DNA of 64,000 bases from Aliivibrio_A sp016764915 (GCA_965224595.1 OZ245058.1:930001-994000), one strand, 5' to 3'; numbered from the stretch's first letter, positions 45,432 through 55,024 are shown. Made by a program: numbers and translations. The notes: generated by a model not told the origin, from the letters alone.

Positions 45432-46406
45432 ATGGATACAACGAAAAACAGAGAGGGTGATGGCCAAGTGATGTTAGTACAATCACTGCCACAATTTTTT
45501 GAGCTTTTGAACCTCTCATTTGAGCAACTTCCCGATGATCTGCGCCGTCTATTCCATGGTCGTGGCTGCTGCTTTCCAGGTTTAGAACAGTTAACCGCTG
45601 ATTGGTTACAGGGGCAGTTACTGATCGGATTATTTAAAGAGCCCAGTGATGAGTTTTTGCAGCAGTTGATTGAGGGGTTGCGTACCTTTGCTACGACTTC
45701 GTTATGGCAAGAATCAAAGGGGTTATCGATTGTTATTCAGCATCGAGCGCGCGAACGTTCACCGATTGAAGTTGTTATCGGTGAGCTCAATGATTTTTCT
45801 GTGGCGCAAGAGAGCGGACTGAAATATCAGTTAGAACTTGGCAAAAATCAAAACATGGGGCTGTTTTTAGATATGCGCTATGGTCGCCAATGGGTTGAAC
45901 AGCATAGCGCAGGGAAAAGGGTATTAAACCTGTTTGCTTATACCTGCGGCTTCTCTGTCGCGGCTATCGCAGGGGGAGCGGAGCATGTTGTGAATCTTGA
46001 TATGGCCAAATCAGTATTAAGCCGTGGCCGCGATAACCATCGTTTGAATGGACATGATTTGAGTAAAGTCACGTTTTTAGGTCATGAACTTTTTAAATCG
46101 TGGGGAAAGGTAAAAAAACTGGGTCAGTACGATCTGATTATTATCGATCCACCCTCCTTTCAAAAAGGCAGTTTTGCATTAACTAAAGATTATCAAAAGA
46201 TTCTACGTCGCCTGCCAGACTTATTATCTGAAAACGGTGAAGTATTAGCCTGTGTTAACTCTCCAGAAGTATCGAGTGACTTTTTAATCGATGGAATGGC
46301 AGCAGAAGCACCAGCATTAAGATTCATTGAGAGACTAGAAAACCCGCCAGAATTTCAAGAAGTCGACTCTGATAAAGGATTAAAGGTTATGCGGTTTACT
46401 TATTAA
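45432..46406 (+). CDS. RlmI-like class I SAM-dependent methyltransferase
   Basis: Predicted RNA methyltransferase. SAM-binding motif: VLNLFAYTCGFSVAAIAGGAEHVVNLDMA; catalytic-type motif YDLIIIDPPSFQKGSF; LGKNQNMGLFLDMRYGRQW is typical of the RlmI/RlmL group. 324 residues, shorter than RlmI and without a PUA domain. The start could be 45432 or ATG 45471 (MLVQSLPQF). Same strand as the pseudouridine synthase, so they may be co-transcribed. Bidirectional terminator after it. Confidence 0.87.
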   Translation: MDTTKNREGDGQVMLVQSLPQFFELLNLSFEQLPDDLRRLFHGRGCCFPGLEQLTADWLQGQLLIGLFKEPSDEFLQQLIEGLRTFATTSLWQESKGLSIVIQHRARERSPIEVVIGELNDFSVAQESGLKYQLELGKNQNMGLFLDMRYGRQWVEQHSAGKRVLNLFAYTCGFSVAAIAGGAEHVVNLDMAKSVLSRGRDNHRLNGHDLSKVTFLGHELFKSWGKVKKLGQYDLIIIDPPSFQKGSFALTKDYQKILRRLPDLLSENGEVLACVNSPEVSSDFLIDGMAAEAPALRFIERLENPPEFQEVDSDKGLKVMRFTY

Positions 46407-46414
46407 TTGTTTAA

Positions 46415-46436
46415 AAAAGGGCTCTACAGCCCTTTT
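46415..46436. terminator. Bidirectional terminator
   Basis: AAAAGGGCT (46415-46423) and AGCCCTTTT (46428-46436) form a perfect nine-base-pair stem with loop CTAC, with T runs on both strands. It ends the methyltransferase (+) and contains the TAG stop (46424-46426) of the lipoprotein gene (-). Confidence 0.9.
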
Positions 46437-46819
46437 GTTACACAGGTTTGTTCGGTAATTTGATGGTCAACTTTCAGCTGACCACGATTACTTCGAACAA
46501 TGATTCTGTAGCTAATCCCTTGGCTTAATAACGGTCTAATCTCTTGGTCATTGCAATAGGTGTTTTCGCTAGTATCCACCAATTTTTGCAGTGAAATTTT
46601 ACCTTCATTCGCTTCTAAAAAATGAAGTTCAACCGTGCTGTGTTTGGCTTTTGCTTGAATCATAGTAATGGCACCCATCTCGATAGGTAAATCACTGGCT
46701 AAAATACCAGCGCGGTATTTTGCTAATCCCTCAAGTTGTTGACGCTTTTCTGTTTCAGCGGAGGCACAACCGACCAACATCGATATCAGTGATGAAATTA
46801 GAATCGTTTTTTTGAACAC
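46424..46819 (-). CDS. Small lipoprotein, possible AspS/GspS-beta pilotin
   Basis: A 131-residue lipoprotein with signal MFKKTILISSLISMLVGC; two later cysteines (TYCND and QTCVTK) could form a disulfide. The sequence LAKYRAGILASDLPIEMGAITMIQAKAKHSTVELHFL followed by YRIIVRSNRGQL resembles the AspS-type pilotins that target the type II secretion secretin in vibrios, a family with such a disulfide. This is a resemblance from memory, not a search. It begins with GTG that overlaps the yciI stop by one base (TAGTG), so it is coupled to yciI. Confidence 0.5.
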   Translation of the reverse strand: MFKKTILISSLISMLVGCASAETEKRQQLEGLAKYRAGILASDLPIEMGAITMIQAKAKHSTVELHFLEANEGKISLQKLVDTSENTYCNDQEIRPLLSQGISYRIIVRSNRGQLKVDHQITEQTCVTKGL

Positions 46820-47118
46820 TAAGGGAGTACCTTTTTAAAGGGTTTTACTGTGACGTTTGCATACACACCAGCAGCAATATAAGGGTCGGCATCGGCCCAC
46901 GTTTGAGCATCTTGCAGGGAGTTAAATTCAGCAATGACGGTTGAGCCCGTAAAGCCCGCTTCACCTGGATTCTCCGAATCGATAGCTGGCATTGGTCCTG
47001 CAACCAGAAGGCGACCTTGATCTTTCAGTTCATTAAGTCGAGCAAGGTGGTGCTCGCGTACGCTCATTCTTTTTTCTAAACTGTTTTCAACATCTTGCGA
47101 AAAAATCACATACCACAT
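46819..47118 (-). CDS. yciI: YciI family protein
   Basis: A 99-residue alpha/beta-barrel-like protein of the YCII family, of unknown cellular role, with the N-terminal MWYVIFSQDVENSLEKR and the conserved RPEHLARL-like EHHLARLNELKDQGRLLVAGPMP containing the possible catalytic His. In E. coli it lies in the same trp-side neighbourhood. Coupled with the lipoprotein gene. Confidence 0.92.
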   Translation of the reverse strand: MWYVIFSQDVENSLEKRMSVREHHLARLNELKDQGRLLVAGPMPAIDSENPGEAGFTGSTVIAEFNSLQDAQTWADADPYIAAGVYANVTVKPFKKVLP

Positions 47119-47181
47119 AAATTCAAGTTCCTTCTTTAAGCTGTTTATATAACGTTGATGTATTCGAGTTTTATATCATAC

Positions 47182-47215
47182 AAAAAAGCCCGAGTCGTTA
47201 ACTAGGGCTTTTTTA
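47182..47215 (-). terminator. Terminator after yciA
   Basis: AAAAAAGCCC (47182 on) and GGGCTTTTTT (to 47214) pair, with an inner AGT/ACT and a small loop; T runs on both strands. It separates yciA from yciI. Confidence 0.75.
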
Positions 47216-47243
47216 CATTATTGCGCACAAATCGTTATTAATC

Positions 47244-47630
47244 TTATTTAATAACGGTTCTTGGTCTGCCTTCGCCATTGATAGCAACATAGTTAAACGT
47301 TGCTTCACAGACTTGGAAGCGATCACGTACGCCATCTTCTTTGATGGGTTTTACCCACACTTCTAAATTAATAGACATAGAAGTACGGCCTATTTTTGTG
47401 CACTCCCCATAACAGCAAACTACATCCCCTACTTTAACGGGTTTTTTAAAAGCAATGCTTGAAACAGACACCGTTACGATACGACCACCTGATATCTCTT
47501 TGGCCAGAATTCCACCAGCCAAATCGAGTTGAGACATGATCCAGCCGCCGAAAATATCGCCATTTGCATTACAATCGCTAGGCATTGAAAGAGTGCGTGT
47601 TAAAAGTTGACCGTTTGGTATATCTGACAT
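47244..47630 (-). CDS. yciA: Acyl-CoA thioesterase YciA
   Basis: Hotdog-fold thioesterase of 128 residues that cleaves acyl-CoA. The active-site region is MPSDCNANGDIFGGWIMSQLDLAGG, with the catalytic Asp in GDIFGGW; the CoA-binding VKVGDVVCCYGECTKIG and the family end VAINGEGRPRTV are present. Cytoplasmic. Lies between yciB and yciI as in other gammaproteobacteria. Confidence 0.95.
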   Translation of the reverse strand: MSDIPNGQLLTRTLSMPSDCNANGDIFGGWIMSQLDLAGGILAKEISGGRIVTVSVSSIAFKKPVKVGDVVCCYGECTKIGRTSMSINLEVWVKPIKEDGVRDRFQVCEATFNYVAINGEGRPRTVIK

Positions 47631-47702
47631 TTTGATTACTGCTTTAAAGTTAATGTGCTGATTTTAATTATATTAGAAAGTTCATTTTTGTCACAATCGC
47701 GG

Positions 47703-48257
47703 TTAGTCAGAGTCATGATTCTGTTCAGCACTCTCTTTTGGCATTTTTTTAAAAATATAAACACCAGTGAGGAGGGTATAAGCGAACGTTAAACCTAACA
47801 GCCCAAACACTTTAAAGTTAACCCACACATCCAGCGGCATGCTGAATGCGACATAGACATTGAGGATGGCACAGACGATAAAAAAGAGTACCCAAGCTAG
47901 GTTAACTCGATTCCAAACCGAATCAGGCAGAGTAACCTCTTTGCCGAGCATACTTTTAATCAACGGCTTTTTCATAAATTGACTGACAAGCAGGCCGACT
48001 GCAAACAGCGAATAGATAAAGGTGACTTTCCATTTGATGAAATTGTCATCATGGAAGAACAGAGTCATACCACCAAATACAGCGACCATAATAAAGGTAA
48101 CCAGCTGAATTTTTTCTACTTTTTTATATATAAAGTAGCTGAGTACGATCTGAATTGCAGTCGCGGCGATGAGTGCGGCAGTACCAACATAGATGTCATA
48201 CATTTTGTATAGAGCAAAGAATATGATCAGTGGAATAAAATCTAGAATCTGTTTCAT
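47703..48257 (-). CDS. yciB: Inner-membrane septation protein A (YciB)
   Basis: Inner-membrane protein with five membrane segments, about 184 residues here; in E. coli it affects cell-envelope synthesis and division. It opens MKQILDFIPLIIFFALYKMYDIYVG and continues FGGMTLFFHDDNFIKWKVT, very close to E. coli YciB. I choose ATG 48257; the longer frame starting at 48374 would run through the trp terminator and has a non-homologous leader. Confidence 0.95.
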   Translation of the reverse strand: MKQILDFIPLIIFFALYKMYDIYVGTAALIAATAIQIVLSYFIYKKVEKIQLVTFIMVAVFGGMTLFFHDDNFIKWKVTFIYSLFAVGLLVSQFMKKPLIKSMLGKEVTLPDSVWNRVNLAWVLFFIVCAILNVYVAFSMPLDVWVNFKVFGLLGLTFAYTLLTGVYIFKKMPKESAEQNHDSD

Positions 48258-48356
48258 GAATACTAATAATTTAGAAAAAGTTGGTAGCAGTTTAACTAAA
48301 TCTAGCTGGCGGGTAAACGCTACAATAACTTTCGTTACAAAAAGAGTAATTTGAGC

Positions 48357-48389
48357 AAAAAAAACCAACACCATTTATAGGTATTGGTT
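48357..48389 (-). terminator. Terminator of the trp operon
   Basis: On the minus strand AACCAATACC pairs with GGTGTTGGTT (one G-U pair) around loop TATAAAT, followed by eight Us. It starts about 20 bases after the trpA stop. Confidence 0.9.
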
Positions 48390-48408
48390 TATGAAAGGTA
48401 GGGCGCTG

Positions 48409-49215
48409 CTACTTGATGGTAGCTGCTTTCATATTGCGTACAAAGTCAGCTAAACCATTCAACATCTTAGGTTTATCTTCTAGGTGAGTTTCAATGATTT
48501 TCACCACGGCTGAACCAGAAATGGCACCAGCAGCACCAGCGTCAATGGCCTCTTTGACTTGTGAAGGTTCAGAAATACCGAAACCAAGAAGAGAAGGGGC
48601 AGCATCATATTTATTAAGGCGTTCAAGGAGTTGGCTAACAGGCATGCTCGCTTTAGTCTCAGTACCAGTAACACCAGCACGAGATAATAAGTAAGTGTAT
48701 CCGCTACCCAATCTTGAAACATCGGCTAAAGTCTTGTCGTCACCATTTGGCGGTGCGATAAAAATTTGGTGCAGACCGTGTTTTTTAGCGGCTTGATTAA
48801 ATTCAGCACTCTCGCCTGTAGGAACGTCGGCAATTAAGATTGAATCAACGCCCGCTTTTTGACATTTTGCGTAGAAGTTATCAATACCATTAGAGAAGAC
48901 TAAGTTTGCATACAAAAGGAGTCCAATAGGAATATCAGGATATTTTGCACGAATCTTGGTCAGTAATTCAAAGCAGCCATCGGGGGTCGCGCCTGAATCG
49001 AGAGCGCGAATATTAGCACCTTGAATTGTCGGGCCATCTGCTAATGGATCAGAGAATGGAATACCAAGCTCTAATGCGTCAGCGCCAGCTTCAATCAACG
49101 TTTCCATAATGGCTAATGATTGCTCAGGGTTTGGATCGCCAATAGTAACGAATGGGACAAAAGCACCTTGCTGTTGCTCATTGAGTTTTTGAAACAGTGT
49201 TTGATAGCGATCCAT
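48409..49215 (-). CDS. trpA: Tryptophan synthase alpha chain
   Basis: Cleaves indole-glycerol phosphate to indole and glyceraldehyde-3-phosphate; the indole passes to TrpB. Catalytic Glu/Asp are in ALELGIPFSDPLADGPTIQ, and loop 6 (LLSRAGVTGTETKA) is intact. 268 residues. The ATG overlaps the trpB stop by one base (TAATG), giving tight coupling for the alpha2-beta2 complex. Confidence 0.98.
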   Translation of the reverse strand: MDRYQTLFQKLNEQQQGAFVPFVTIGDPNPEQSLAIMETLIEAGADALELGIPFSDPLADGPTIQGANIRALDSGATPDGCFELLTKIRAKYPDIPIGLLLYANLVFSNGIDNFYAKCQKAGVDSILIADVPTGESAEFNQAAKKHGLHQIFIAPPNGDDKTLADVSRLGSGYTYLLSRAGVTGTETKASMPVSQLLERLNKYDAAPSLLGFGISEPSQVKEAIDAGAAGAISGSAVVKIIETHLEDKPKMLNGLADFVRNMKAATIK

Positions 49216-50405
49216 TATATCACTCCTTTTTCGTTCAGGATGTCATGAACAGTGAAAATGTCTTTGTCGCCACGGCCAGATAGGTTAACGACGAGCAGCT
49301 GTTCTTTGTCTGGGTTCTGTTCTGCCATTTTCAGTGCGTGCGCAAGCGCATGAGCAGATTCAAGGGCTGGAATTATCCCCTCTTTACGAGCAAGAATTTG
49401 GAACGCTTCTAGCGCTTCGTCATCGGTAACTGAGTCATATTCAGCTCTTCCAGTGGCGGCTAAATGGGCGTGTTGCGGACCCACTGATGGGAAATCAAGC
49501 CCAGCAGATACCGAGTATGACTCTTGAACTTGACCTTCCGTATCCTGCATCAATGGTGCTTTCATGCCGAAGAAAATGCCAGGTCTACCATGTTTAAGTG
49601 GTGCGCCGTGCATATCAGTATCGATGCCTTTGCCCGCAGGTTCTATGCCAATAAGGTCAACACTTAACTCATCGATGAAATCAGCAAAGATGCCAATTGC
49701 GTTTGAACCACCGCCCACACAAGCAATGATGGCATCTGGTAAGCGACCTTCACGCGCTAAAATCTGCATTTTTGTCTCTTCACCAATAATACGTTGAAAC
49801 TCACGAACGATGGTTGGGAAGGGGTGAGGACCAGCTGCAGTGCCTAATAGGTAGTGCGCGGTTTCGTAAGTTGCCGACCAGTCACGCATCGCTTCATTGC
49901 AGGCATCTTTTAAGGTAGAAGAGCCAGAGTGCACGGGAATAACCTCTGCGCCCATTAATTTCATGCGGAAAACGTTAGGGCTTTGACGCTCCATATCTTT
50001 AGCGCCCATGTAAACGCGGCACTTTAGGTTAAGTAGAGCACAAGCTAGTGCAGTCGCAACGCCGTGTTGTCCCGCACCTGTTTCTGCGATGATCTCTGTT
50101 TTTCCCATGCGTTTAGCTAATAAAGCTTGGCCAATCACTTGGTTGGTTTTGTGAGCACCACCGTGCAGTAAGTCTTCACGCTTAAGGTAAAGTTTCGTTT
50201 TTGTCCCTTTAGTGAGGTTTTGGCACAGAGTTAATGCGGTTGGTCGGCCCGCGTACTCTTGCAGTAGAGACATGAACTCTGCACGAAACTCTGGGTCTTC
50301 TTGCGCGTCAATAAATGCTTGCTCGAGTTGATCTAGCGCAGGCACTAATATCTGTGGTACAAATTGCCCACCGAACTCTCCGAAATATGCGTCTAACTTT
50401 GGCAT
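49215..50405 (-). CDS. trpB: Tryptophan synthase beta chain
   Basis: PLP enzyme joining indole and serine to make tryptophan. The PLP lysine is in LHGGAHKTNQ, with the ETGAGQHGVATA loop and the glycine loop CVGGGSNAIGIF. 396 residues, normal. Fifth structural gene of the operon, nine bases after trpCF. Confidence 0.98.
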   Translation of the reverse strand: MPKLDAYFGEFGGQFVPQILVPALDQLEQAFIDAQEDPEFRAEFMSLLQEYAGRPTALTLCQNLTKGTKTKLYLKREDLLHGGAHKTNQVIGQALLAKRMGKTEIIAETGAGQHGVATALACALLNLKCRVYMGAKDMERQSPNVFRMKLMGAEVIPVHSGSSTLKDACNEAMRDWSATYETAHYLLGTAAGPHPFPTIVREFQRIIGEETKMQILAREGRLPDAIIACVGGGSNAIGIFADFIDELSVDLIGIEPAGKGIDTDMHGAPLKHGRPGIFFGMKAPLMQDTEGQVQESYSVSAGLDFPSVGPQHAHLAATGRAEYDSVTDDEALEAFQILARKEGIIPALESAHALAHALKMAEQNPDKEQLLVVNLSGRGDKDIFTVHDILNEKGVI

Positions 50406-50414
50406 GATAATTCC

Positions 50415-51803
50415 TTAATAGTTTCTAAGCGCTGTGAAAGCGGCCTGTAATTTTTTAATGTCCTTTTTACCCGGTGCAGATTCTACGCCCGAGTTGAAAT
50501 CGAGCCCAAGGCAACCCAGCTGGCTTGCTTGTTGAGCATTGTCAGGGGTAAGTCCACCTGCCAACATGATATTTTTTTCGTTATTGAGTAGATCGGAGAT
50601 AACTCGCCAATCGAATGTTTTTCCTGTGCCGCCGGATTGACTGCCAACTTTGGCATCTAAGAGGTGACGGTCGATATTGTGACTATCCAGCTTAGGAATA
50701 ATAGAAGGATCACTGCTAGAAACGCCGTGAGCATTCCAAATAGCGCATTGCTCTGGCAGTGCTTGGCGTAGTTGCTCAATATAGCGGTGGTCTTCATCGC
50801 CATGCAGTTGCACAGCAGTGAGTTTTAGGGTGTTAGCAGTGGCAACAACGTGCTCAATAGCGTGATTTTGGAATACGCCGACATAGTGAAGAGGTGCGGC
50901 ACTCATGACAATTCTTGCTTGTTCAATATCCACAAAACGGGGGGATTTTTCAACAAATATTAATCCGCCATAGACAGAACCCGCTAGATAAACAGAGGCC
51001 GAATCTTCAGGGTGCGTTAATCCGCATACTTTGTTTTCGCCTAGAATCACTTTTCTTGCTGCTAGCTCAATATTATCTTCAGCCATTAATGAGCTGCCGA
51101 TTAAGAAGCCGTTAGCGTATTGAGACAACATTTTAACCTGTTGATGATTGTAGATGCCTGACTCTGAAATAATCACGGTGCCTTTAGGAAGCTTAGGCGC
51201 CAGCTGTTTAGTTCTATCTAGGTCAATGCTTAAGTCGCGCAAGTTGCGGTTATTAATACCGACAATGTTGGCTTTCAACGTAATGGCTCGTTGTAACTCT
51301 TGTTCATTGCTTACTTCAGTTAAGATACCAAGGTGTAGGCTGTGTGCCACTTGTGCCAGCTGTTGATACTCCTGATCATCCAACACAGAGAGCATGAGCA
51401 GAATGGCATCGGCTTGATAGTGACGAGCCAGATAGATTTGATATGGGTCAACCATAAAATCTTTACATAAAATAGGTTGAGTAACGTGGTTGCGAACTTG
51501 GGGTAAAAAATCGAAATTGCCTTGAAAATACTTCTCATCGGTCAGCACTGAAATAGCGCTAGCATGATTGTTATACACACTGGCGATGTAGTCTAAGTCA
51601 AAATCGTCACGGATCAGCCCTTTTGATGGAGAGGCTTTTTTACATTCAAGAATAAACGCGGTTTTGTCTGTTGAGAGCGCCGCATAGAAATCACGATCGC
51701 TGGTGGTTAATGACTCTTTAAAACTCTCCAGTGGTTGCTCTTTTTTGCGCTCTTCAATCCAGATTCGCTTATCGGCAACAATTTTAGCTAATACAGTTTC
51801 CAT
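50415..51803 (-). CDS. trpCF: Indole-3-glycerol phosphate synthase/phosphoribosylanthranilate isomerase fusion
   Basis: Bifunctional enzyme: residues 1-255 are TrpC (KKASPSKGLIRDDFD, catalytic Lys; VGINNRNLRDLSIDL; GTVIISESGI) and 256-462 are TrpF (VCGLTHPEDSASVYLAGSVYGGLIF, AVQLHGDE, LLDAKVGSQSGGTGKTFDW). Both sites look intact. The fusion is the usual form in enterics and vibrios. One base separates its ATG from the trpD stop. Confidence 0.97.
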   Translation of the reverse strand: METVLAKIVADKRIWIEERKKEQPLESFKESLTTSDRDFYAALSTDKTAFILECKKASPSKGLIRDDFDLDYIASVYNNHASAISVLTDEKYFQGNFDFLPQVRNHVTQPILCKDFMVDPYQIYLARHYQADAILLMLSVLDDQEYQQLAQVAHSLHLGILTEVSNEQELQRAITLKANIVGINNRNLRDLSIDLDRTKQLAPKLPKGTVIISESGIYNHQQVKMLSQYANGFLIGSSLMAEDNIELAARKVILGENKVCGLTHPEDSASVYLAGSVYGGLIFVEKSPRFVDIEQARIVMSAAPLHYVGVFQNHAIEHVVATANTLKLTAVQLHGDEDHRYIEQLRQALPEQCAIWNAHGVSSSDPSIIPKLDSHNIDRHLLDAKVGSQSGGTGKTFDWRVISDLLNNEKNIMLAGGLTPDNAQQASQLGCLGLDFNSGVESAPGKKDIKKLQAAFTALRNY

Positions 51804-51804
51804 C

Positions 51805-52815
51805 TTATCCTCGTTGTGCCAGTTGTTGTAAAAGAGAAAATGCTCGGCCAGATGTCATGACGTCAATGGCTTGCTGGGTATTGGCTTTGAGATCTTCATT
51901 GCCAAATAACTTCAGTAGAAGTGCAACATTCACTGCTACCGCGCCAGCCTGAGCATCGGTGCCTTTTCCCGTCAAAATGCGCTCGATAATGGCTCGGTTT
52001 TCTTGCGGGTCACCGCCTTTGATTGCGCTAAGTGGGTAGGTCTGTAGACCGAAATCGGCAGGGGTTAGAGTATACTCGATAATCTTCCCATTAATGATCT
52101 CTGCTACGATGGTTTCGCCGTGAATAGCCACTTCATCTAACCCTGACCCATGCACGACTGCAGCGCGCTTCATACCCATGCTGACCATGGATTCAGCGAT
52201 GGGACGTACTAATGATTGGTCATAAACACCCATCAGTTCAATGTTTGGTTTTGCTGGGTTGATCAGCGGCCCTAATACATTAAATATGGTACGAGTTTTC
52301 ATGGTCTGGCGAACTGGACCTGCGTGTTTAAAACCACTGTGGTATTCAGGAGCAAAAAGGAAACATAAATTAAGATCATCTAGTGCTTTTCGCGCTGTTT
52401 CTGGACTCATAGCGAGGTTAATACCAAATGCGGCGAGCAGATCAGAAGAGCCTGATTTGCTTGAAACGCTGCGATTTCCATGCTTGGCAACTTTTACCCC
52501 ACAAGCGGCGGCAACAAAAGCGGCAGTGGTTGAAATGTTAATGGTATCAGCGCCATCACCACCGGTGCCGACAATATCGGCGAAATCATATTCTGGGCTA
52601 GGGAACGCTTTGGCGTTGGCTCTTAAGGCTGTTGCGGCACCAGCAATCTCTTCAGGTGTTTCACCTTTTAGTTTCAATGCAGTTAATGCACTGGCGAGTA
52701 ATACAGGATCTAACTCACCTTTGATGATGGTATCAAACAGGGTGTGACTCTCCTCTTTCGTCAGAGAGTTCGATTGATAGAGCTTGGTGAAAATGTTGGC
52801 AATTGTCTCATTCAT
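51805..52815 (-). CDS. trpD: Anthranilate phosphoribosyltransferase
   Basis: Transfers phosphoribose from PRPP to anthranilate. Signature segments: DIVGTGGDGADTINISTTAAFVAA (PRPP loop), KHGNRSVSSKSGSSDLLAAFG and FNVLGPLINPAKP. 336 residues, not fused to trpG, unlike in E. coli. The ATG overlaps the trpG stop by four bases (ATGA). Confidence 0.98.
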   Translation of the reverse strand: MNETIANIFTKLYQSNSLTKEESHTLFDTIIKGELDPVLLASALTALKLKGETPEEIAGAATALRANAKAFPSPEYDFADIVGTGGDGADTINISTTAAFVAAACGVKVAKHGNRSVSSKSGSSDLLAAFGINLAMSPETARKALDDLNLCFLFAPEYHSGFKHAGPVRQTMKTRTIFNVLGPLINPAKPNIELMGVYDQSLVRPIAESMVSMGMKRAAVVHGSGLDEVAIHGETIVAEIINGKIIEYTLTPADFGLQTYPLSAIKGGDPQENRAIIERILTGKGTDAQAGAVAVNVALLLKLFGNEDLKANTQQAIDVMTSGRAFSLLQQLAQRG

Positions 52816-53435
52816 ATTACCATTCCTTCTGTTTGATTATCTGTGCAAGGGGGCGTTTCTGCCATGGCCCACTCTAACGTGTTGACTAACAGCTGAGCAC
52901 CTTGAGTGGTTAAAATGGACTCTGGATGAAACTGAAAACCACAGACGCGATCAGCTTGATTCATTACTGCCATTGTCAAGCCATCTACATCGGCTATACA
53001 CGCTAATGATGAGGGAACACTTGTTGCTACTAAAGAGTGATATCTGGCAATAGAGACTGGATTGGGCAGAGAATCAAAAATAGGGTGGTTGTTATGGGTC
53101 ATCATTGATGCTTTGCCATGAACGATCTCTCCAGCCCCCTCAACGGTTCCGCCATAAGCCTCAACAATGGCTTGATGACCAAGACAGATCCCGATGATCG
53201 GGGTTTGGCCTTTTAATTGTTGGATGAGTTGTGGCATACAACCCGCATCGGCAGGAGCTCCGGGGCCAGGTGAAAGTACGACTACTGGATTGATCAGCTC
53301 ATTGAGAGAGTGTTCAATTACCGTTGCTGAAATGCTGTTGCGATAAATTGTGACCGGGTAACCTAATGATCGAAACTGATCTACAAGGTTATAAGTAAAG
53401 GAGTCAAAATTATCCACTAAAACGATGTGAGCCAT
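52812..53435 (-). CDS. trpG: Anthranilate synthase glutamine amidotransferase subunit
   Basis: Supplies ammonia from glutamine to TrpE. Class I amidotransferase: oxyanion region VVLSPGPGAPADAGC, catalytic Cys in IIGICLGHQAIVEAYGG, His/Glu in GFQFHPESILTTQG. 207 residues. Free-standing, as in vibrios. Starts on the trpE stop (TAATG). Confidence 0.97.
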   Translation of the reverse strand: MAHIVLVDNFDSFTYNLVDQFRSLGYPVTIYRNSISATVIEHSLNELINPVVVLSPGPGAPADAGCMPQLIQQLKGQTPIIGICLGHQAIVEAYGGTVEGAGEIVHGKASMMTHNNHPIFDSLPNPVSIARYHSLVATSVPSSLACIADVDGLTMAVMNQADRVCGFQFHPESILTTQGAQLLVNTLEWAMAETPPCTDNQTEGMVI

Positions 53436-55024
53436 TATTTGATCTCCTGCTTAGATGAAGGGGCTAAGTGTGCTTTTTGGATTGCGCTGATCACCGCTTG
53501 TGCTTTACCGCGAGTTTCATCGGCTTCAGCTTGTGGTATTGAGTCATACACGACACCCGCGCCAGCTTGAACTTGAGCAACATCGTCTTCGACATAAGCG
53601 GCGCGAATGACAATACAGGTATCCATGTCACCACGACCCGTTAAGTAACCCACAGCACCGCCGTAACTACCACGTCGTGTTTTCTCAACATCACGTATCA
53701 GCTGCATGGCTCTGATTTTTGGTGCGCCGGTTAATGTGCCCATATTCATACACGCTTGATAGGCATGTAGAGCATCAAGATCATCACGAAGTTGACCCAC
53801 CACTCGGGAAACAAGGTGCATTACGTGACTGTAACGGTCCACTTTTAAAAGGTCGGCGACATGGCGAGTACCTGCTTGACTGATACGCGCGACATCATTA
53901 CGCGCCAAATCAACTAACATCATATGTTCGGCTTGCTCTTTAACATCGCAGCGCAAATCCAGTTCTAATCGACCATCCAGATCGTTATTGATTGAACCAT
54001 CGCTGTTTTTTCCACGATGACGAGTTCCAGCAATCGGATAGATCTCGACTTGATTGCTGTTAACACTATATTTCAGTGCACTTTCTGGAGAGGCACCAAA
54101 TAGAGTAAATTGACTGTCTTTTAAAAAGAACATATAAGGACTTGGGTTTCCAATCTTCAACTCTTTATAAGCAGCGAGAGGAGAGGGACAGGGTAGGGTG
54201 AATCGACGAGAAGGTACCACTTGAAAGATGTCGCCGCTGACTACGTATTTTTTCAAATCAACGACAGTCTGGCAAAAATCTTTATCACTCACACTGGCTA
54301 CGGGTTCACACGAAGCCAATGGTGTTGCTGCAGGTAATGTCAATGGTGTCATGCAAGACTCTTTGATCTCTTGCAGGCGTTGACATAATTCAGCGTAGTT
54401 ATCGGCATAGTTATCACCACCAAATAAAGTACCTTGCAGGTGACCTTGCTCTTTTTGATGGTCAATTACCAATAGAGTTTCGGCAATGTAAAAAAGATAA
54501 TCTGGGCATCGATTGGTGGTTTGTGCATTACCTAAATCTTCAAATCCAGCGACCAAATCATAAGCAAACAGACCTCCAAAAAAGAGAGCTTCGTGTGGCA
54601 TGCCTTCAACATCAAACGCGCTTTGAATCATACGTAGAGCATCAAAGGTACTGGGTTGTTTTAGACGACTGTCTTCATCTAACTGCTGATTAATCTCAGG
54701 GAAAATAATAGTCAGCGTGTCCGCCGTTTTGTTAAACGCTAATGGCGCTTGGATGTGAGACTCAATCGTATCAAGTACATGATGACCATTGGCTGATAAC
54801 GCTTCAAGGGTAACGTTTTTATCAAAGCAAACAATACGTACTGCGGCATCAACCAGCATCCAACTTTGAAGGTTTTGTTTTGACTCAACTTCTGCGGATT
54901 CAAGTAATAGACTGAATGACTTGTCGCCACAAACCGTATGGTAGAGATCAGTTGGGTCTGATACGTAAGGAACTTCAAGGCTATGCACTTCAAGTTGACC
55001 AATATCTAGTTTTGCACTCTTCAC
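53435..55024 (-). CDS. trpE: Anthranilate synthase component I
   Basis: Converts chorismate and ammonia to anthranilate, the committed step. The chorismate-binding C-terminal half holds FQVVPSRRFTL, PSPYMFFL, IAGTRHRGK, DLRCDVKEQAEHMMLVDLARNDVARI and GAPKIRAMQLI. The N-terminal tryptophan inhibition motif LLLESAEVESK (LLES element) is present, so feedback inhibition is expected. 529 residues. First gene after the leader and attenuator. Confidence 0.98.
   Translation of the reverse strand: MKSAKLDIGQLEVHSLEVPYVSDPTDLYHTVCGDKSFSLLLESAEVESKQNLQSWMLVDAAVRIVCFDKNVTLEALSANGHHVLDTIESHIQAPLAFNKTADTLTIIFPEINQQLDEDSRLKQPSTFDALRMIQSAFDVEGMPHEALFFGGLFAYDLVAGFEDLGNAQTTNRCPDYLFYIAETLLVIDHQKEQGHLQGTLFGGDNYADNYAELCQRLQEIKESCMTPLTLPAATPLASCEPVASVSDKDFCQTVVDLKKYVVSGDIFQVVPSRRFTLPCPSPLAAYKELKIGNPSPYMFFLKDSQFTLFGASPESALKYSVNSNQVEIYPIAGTRHRGKNSDGSINNDLDGRLELDLRCDVKEQAEHMMLVDLARNDVARISQAGTRHVADLLKVDRYSHVMHLVSRVVGQLRDDLDALHAYQACMNMGTLTGAPKIRAMQLIRDVEKTRRGSYGGAVGYLTGRGDMDTCIVIRAAYVEDDVAQVQAGAGVVYDSIPQAEADETRGKAQAVISAIQKAHLAPSSKQEIK

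Noticed and set aside
48258..48374. N-terminal extension of yciB
   Set aside because: It crosses the trp terminator and has no match to YciB; the ATG at 48257 fits E. coli.
52241..52747. 168-codon frame opposite trpD
   Set aside because: Antisense shadow of a clear trpD gene.
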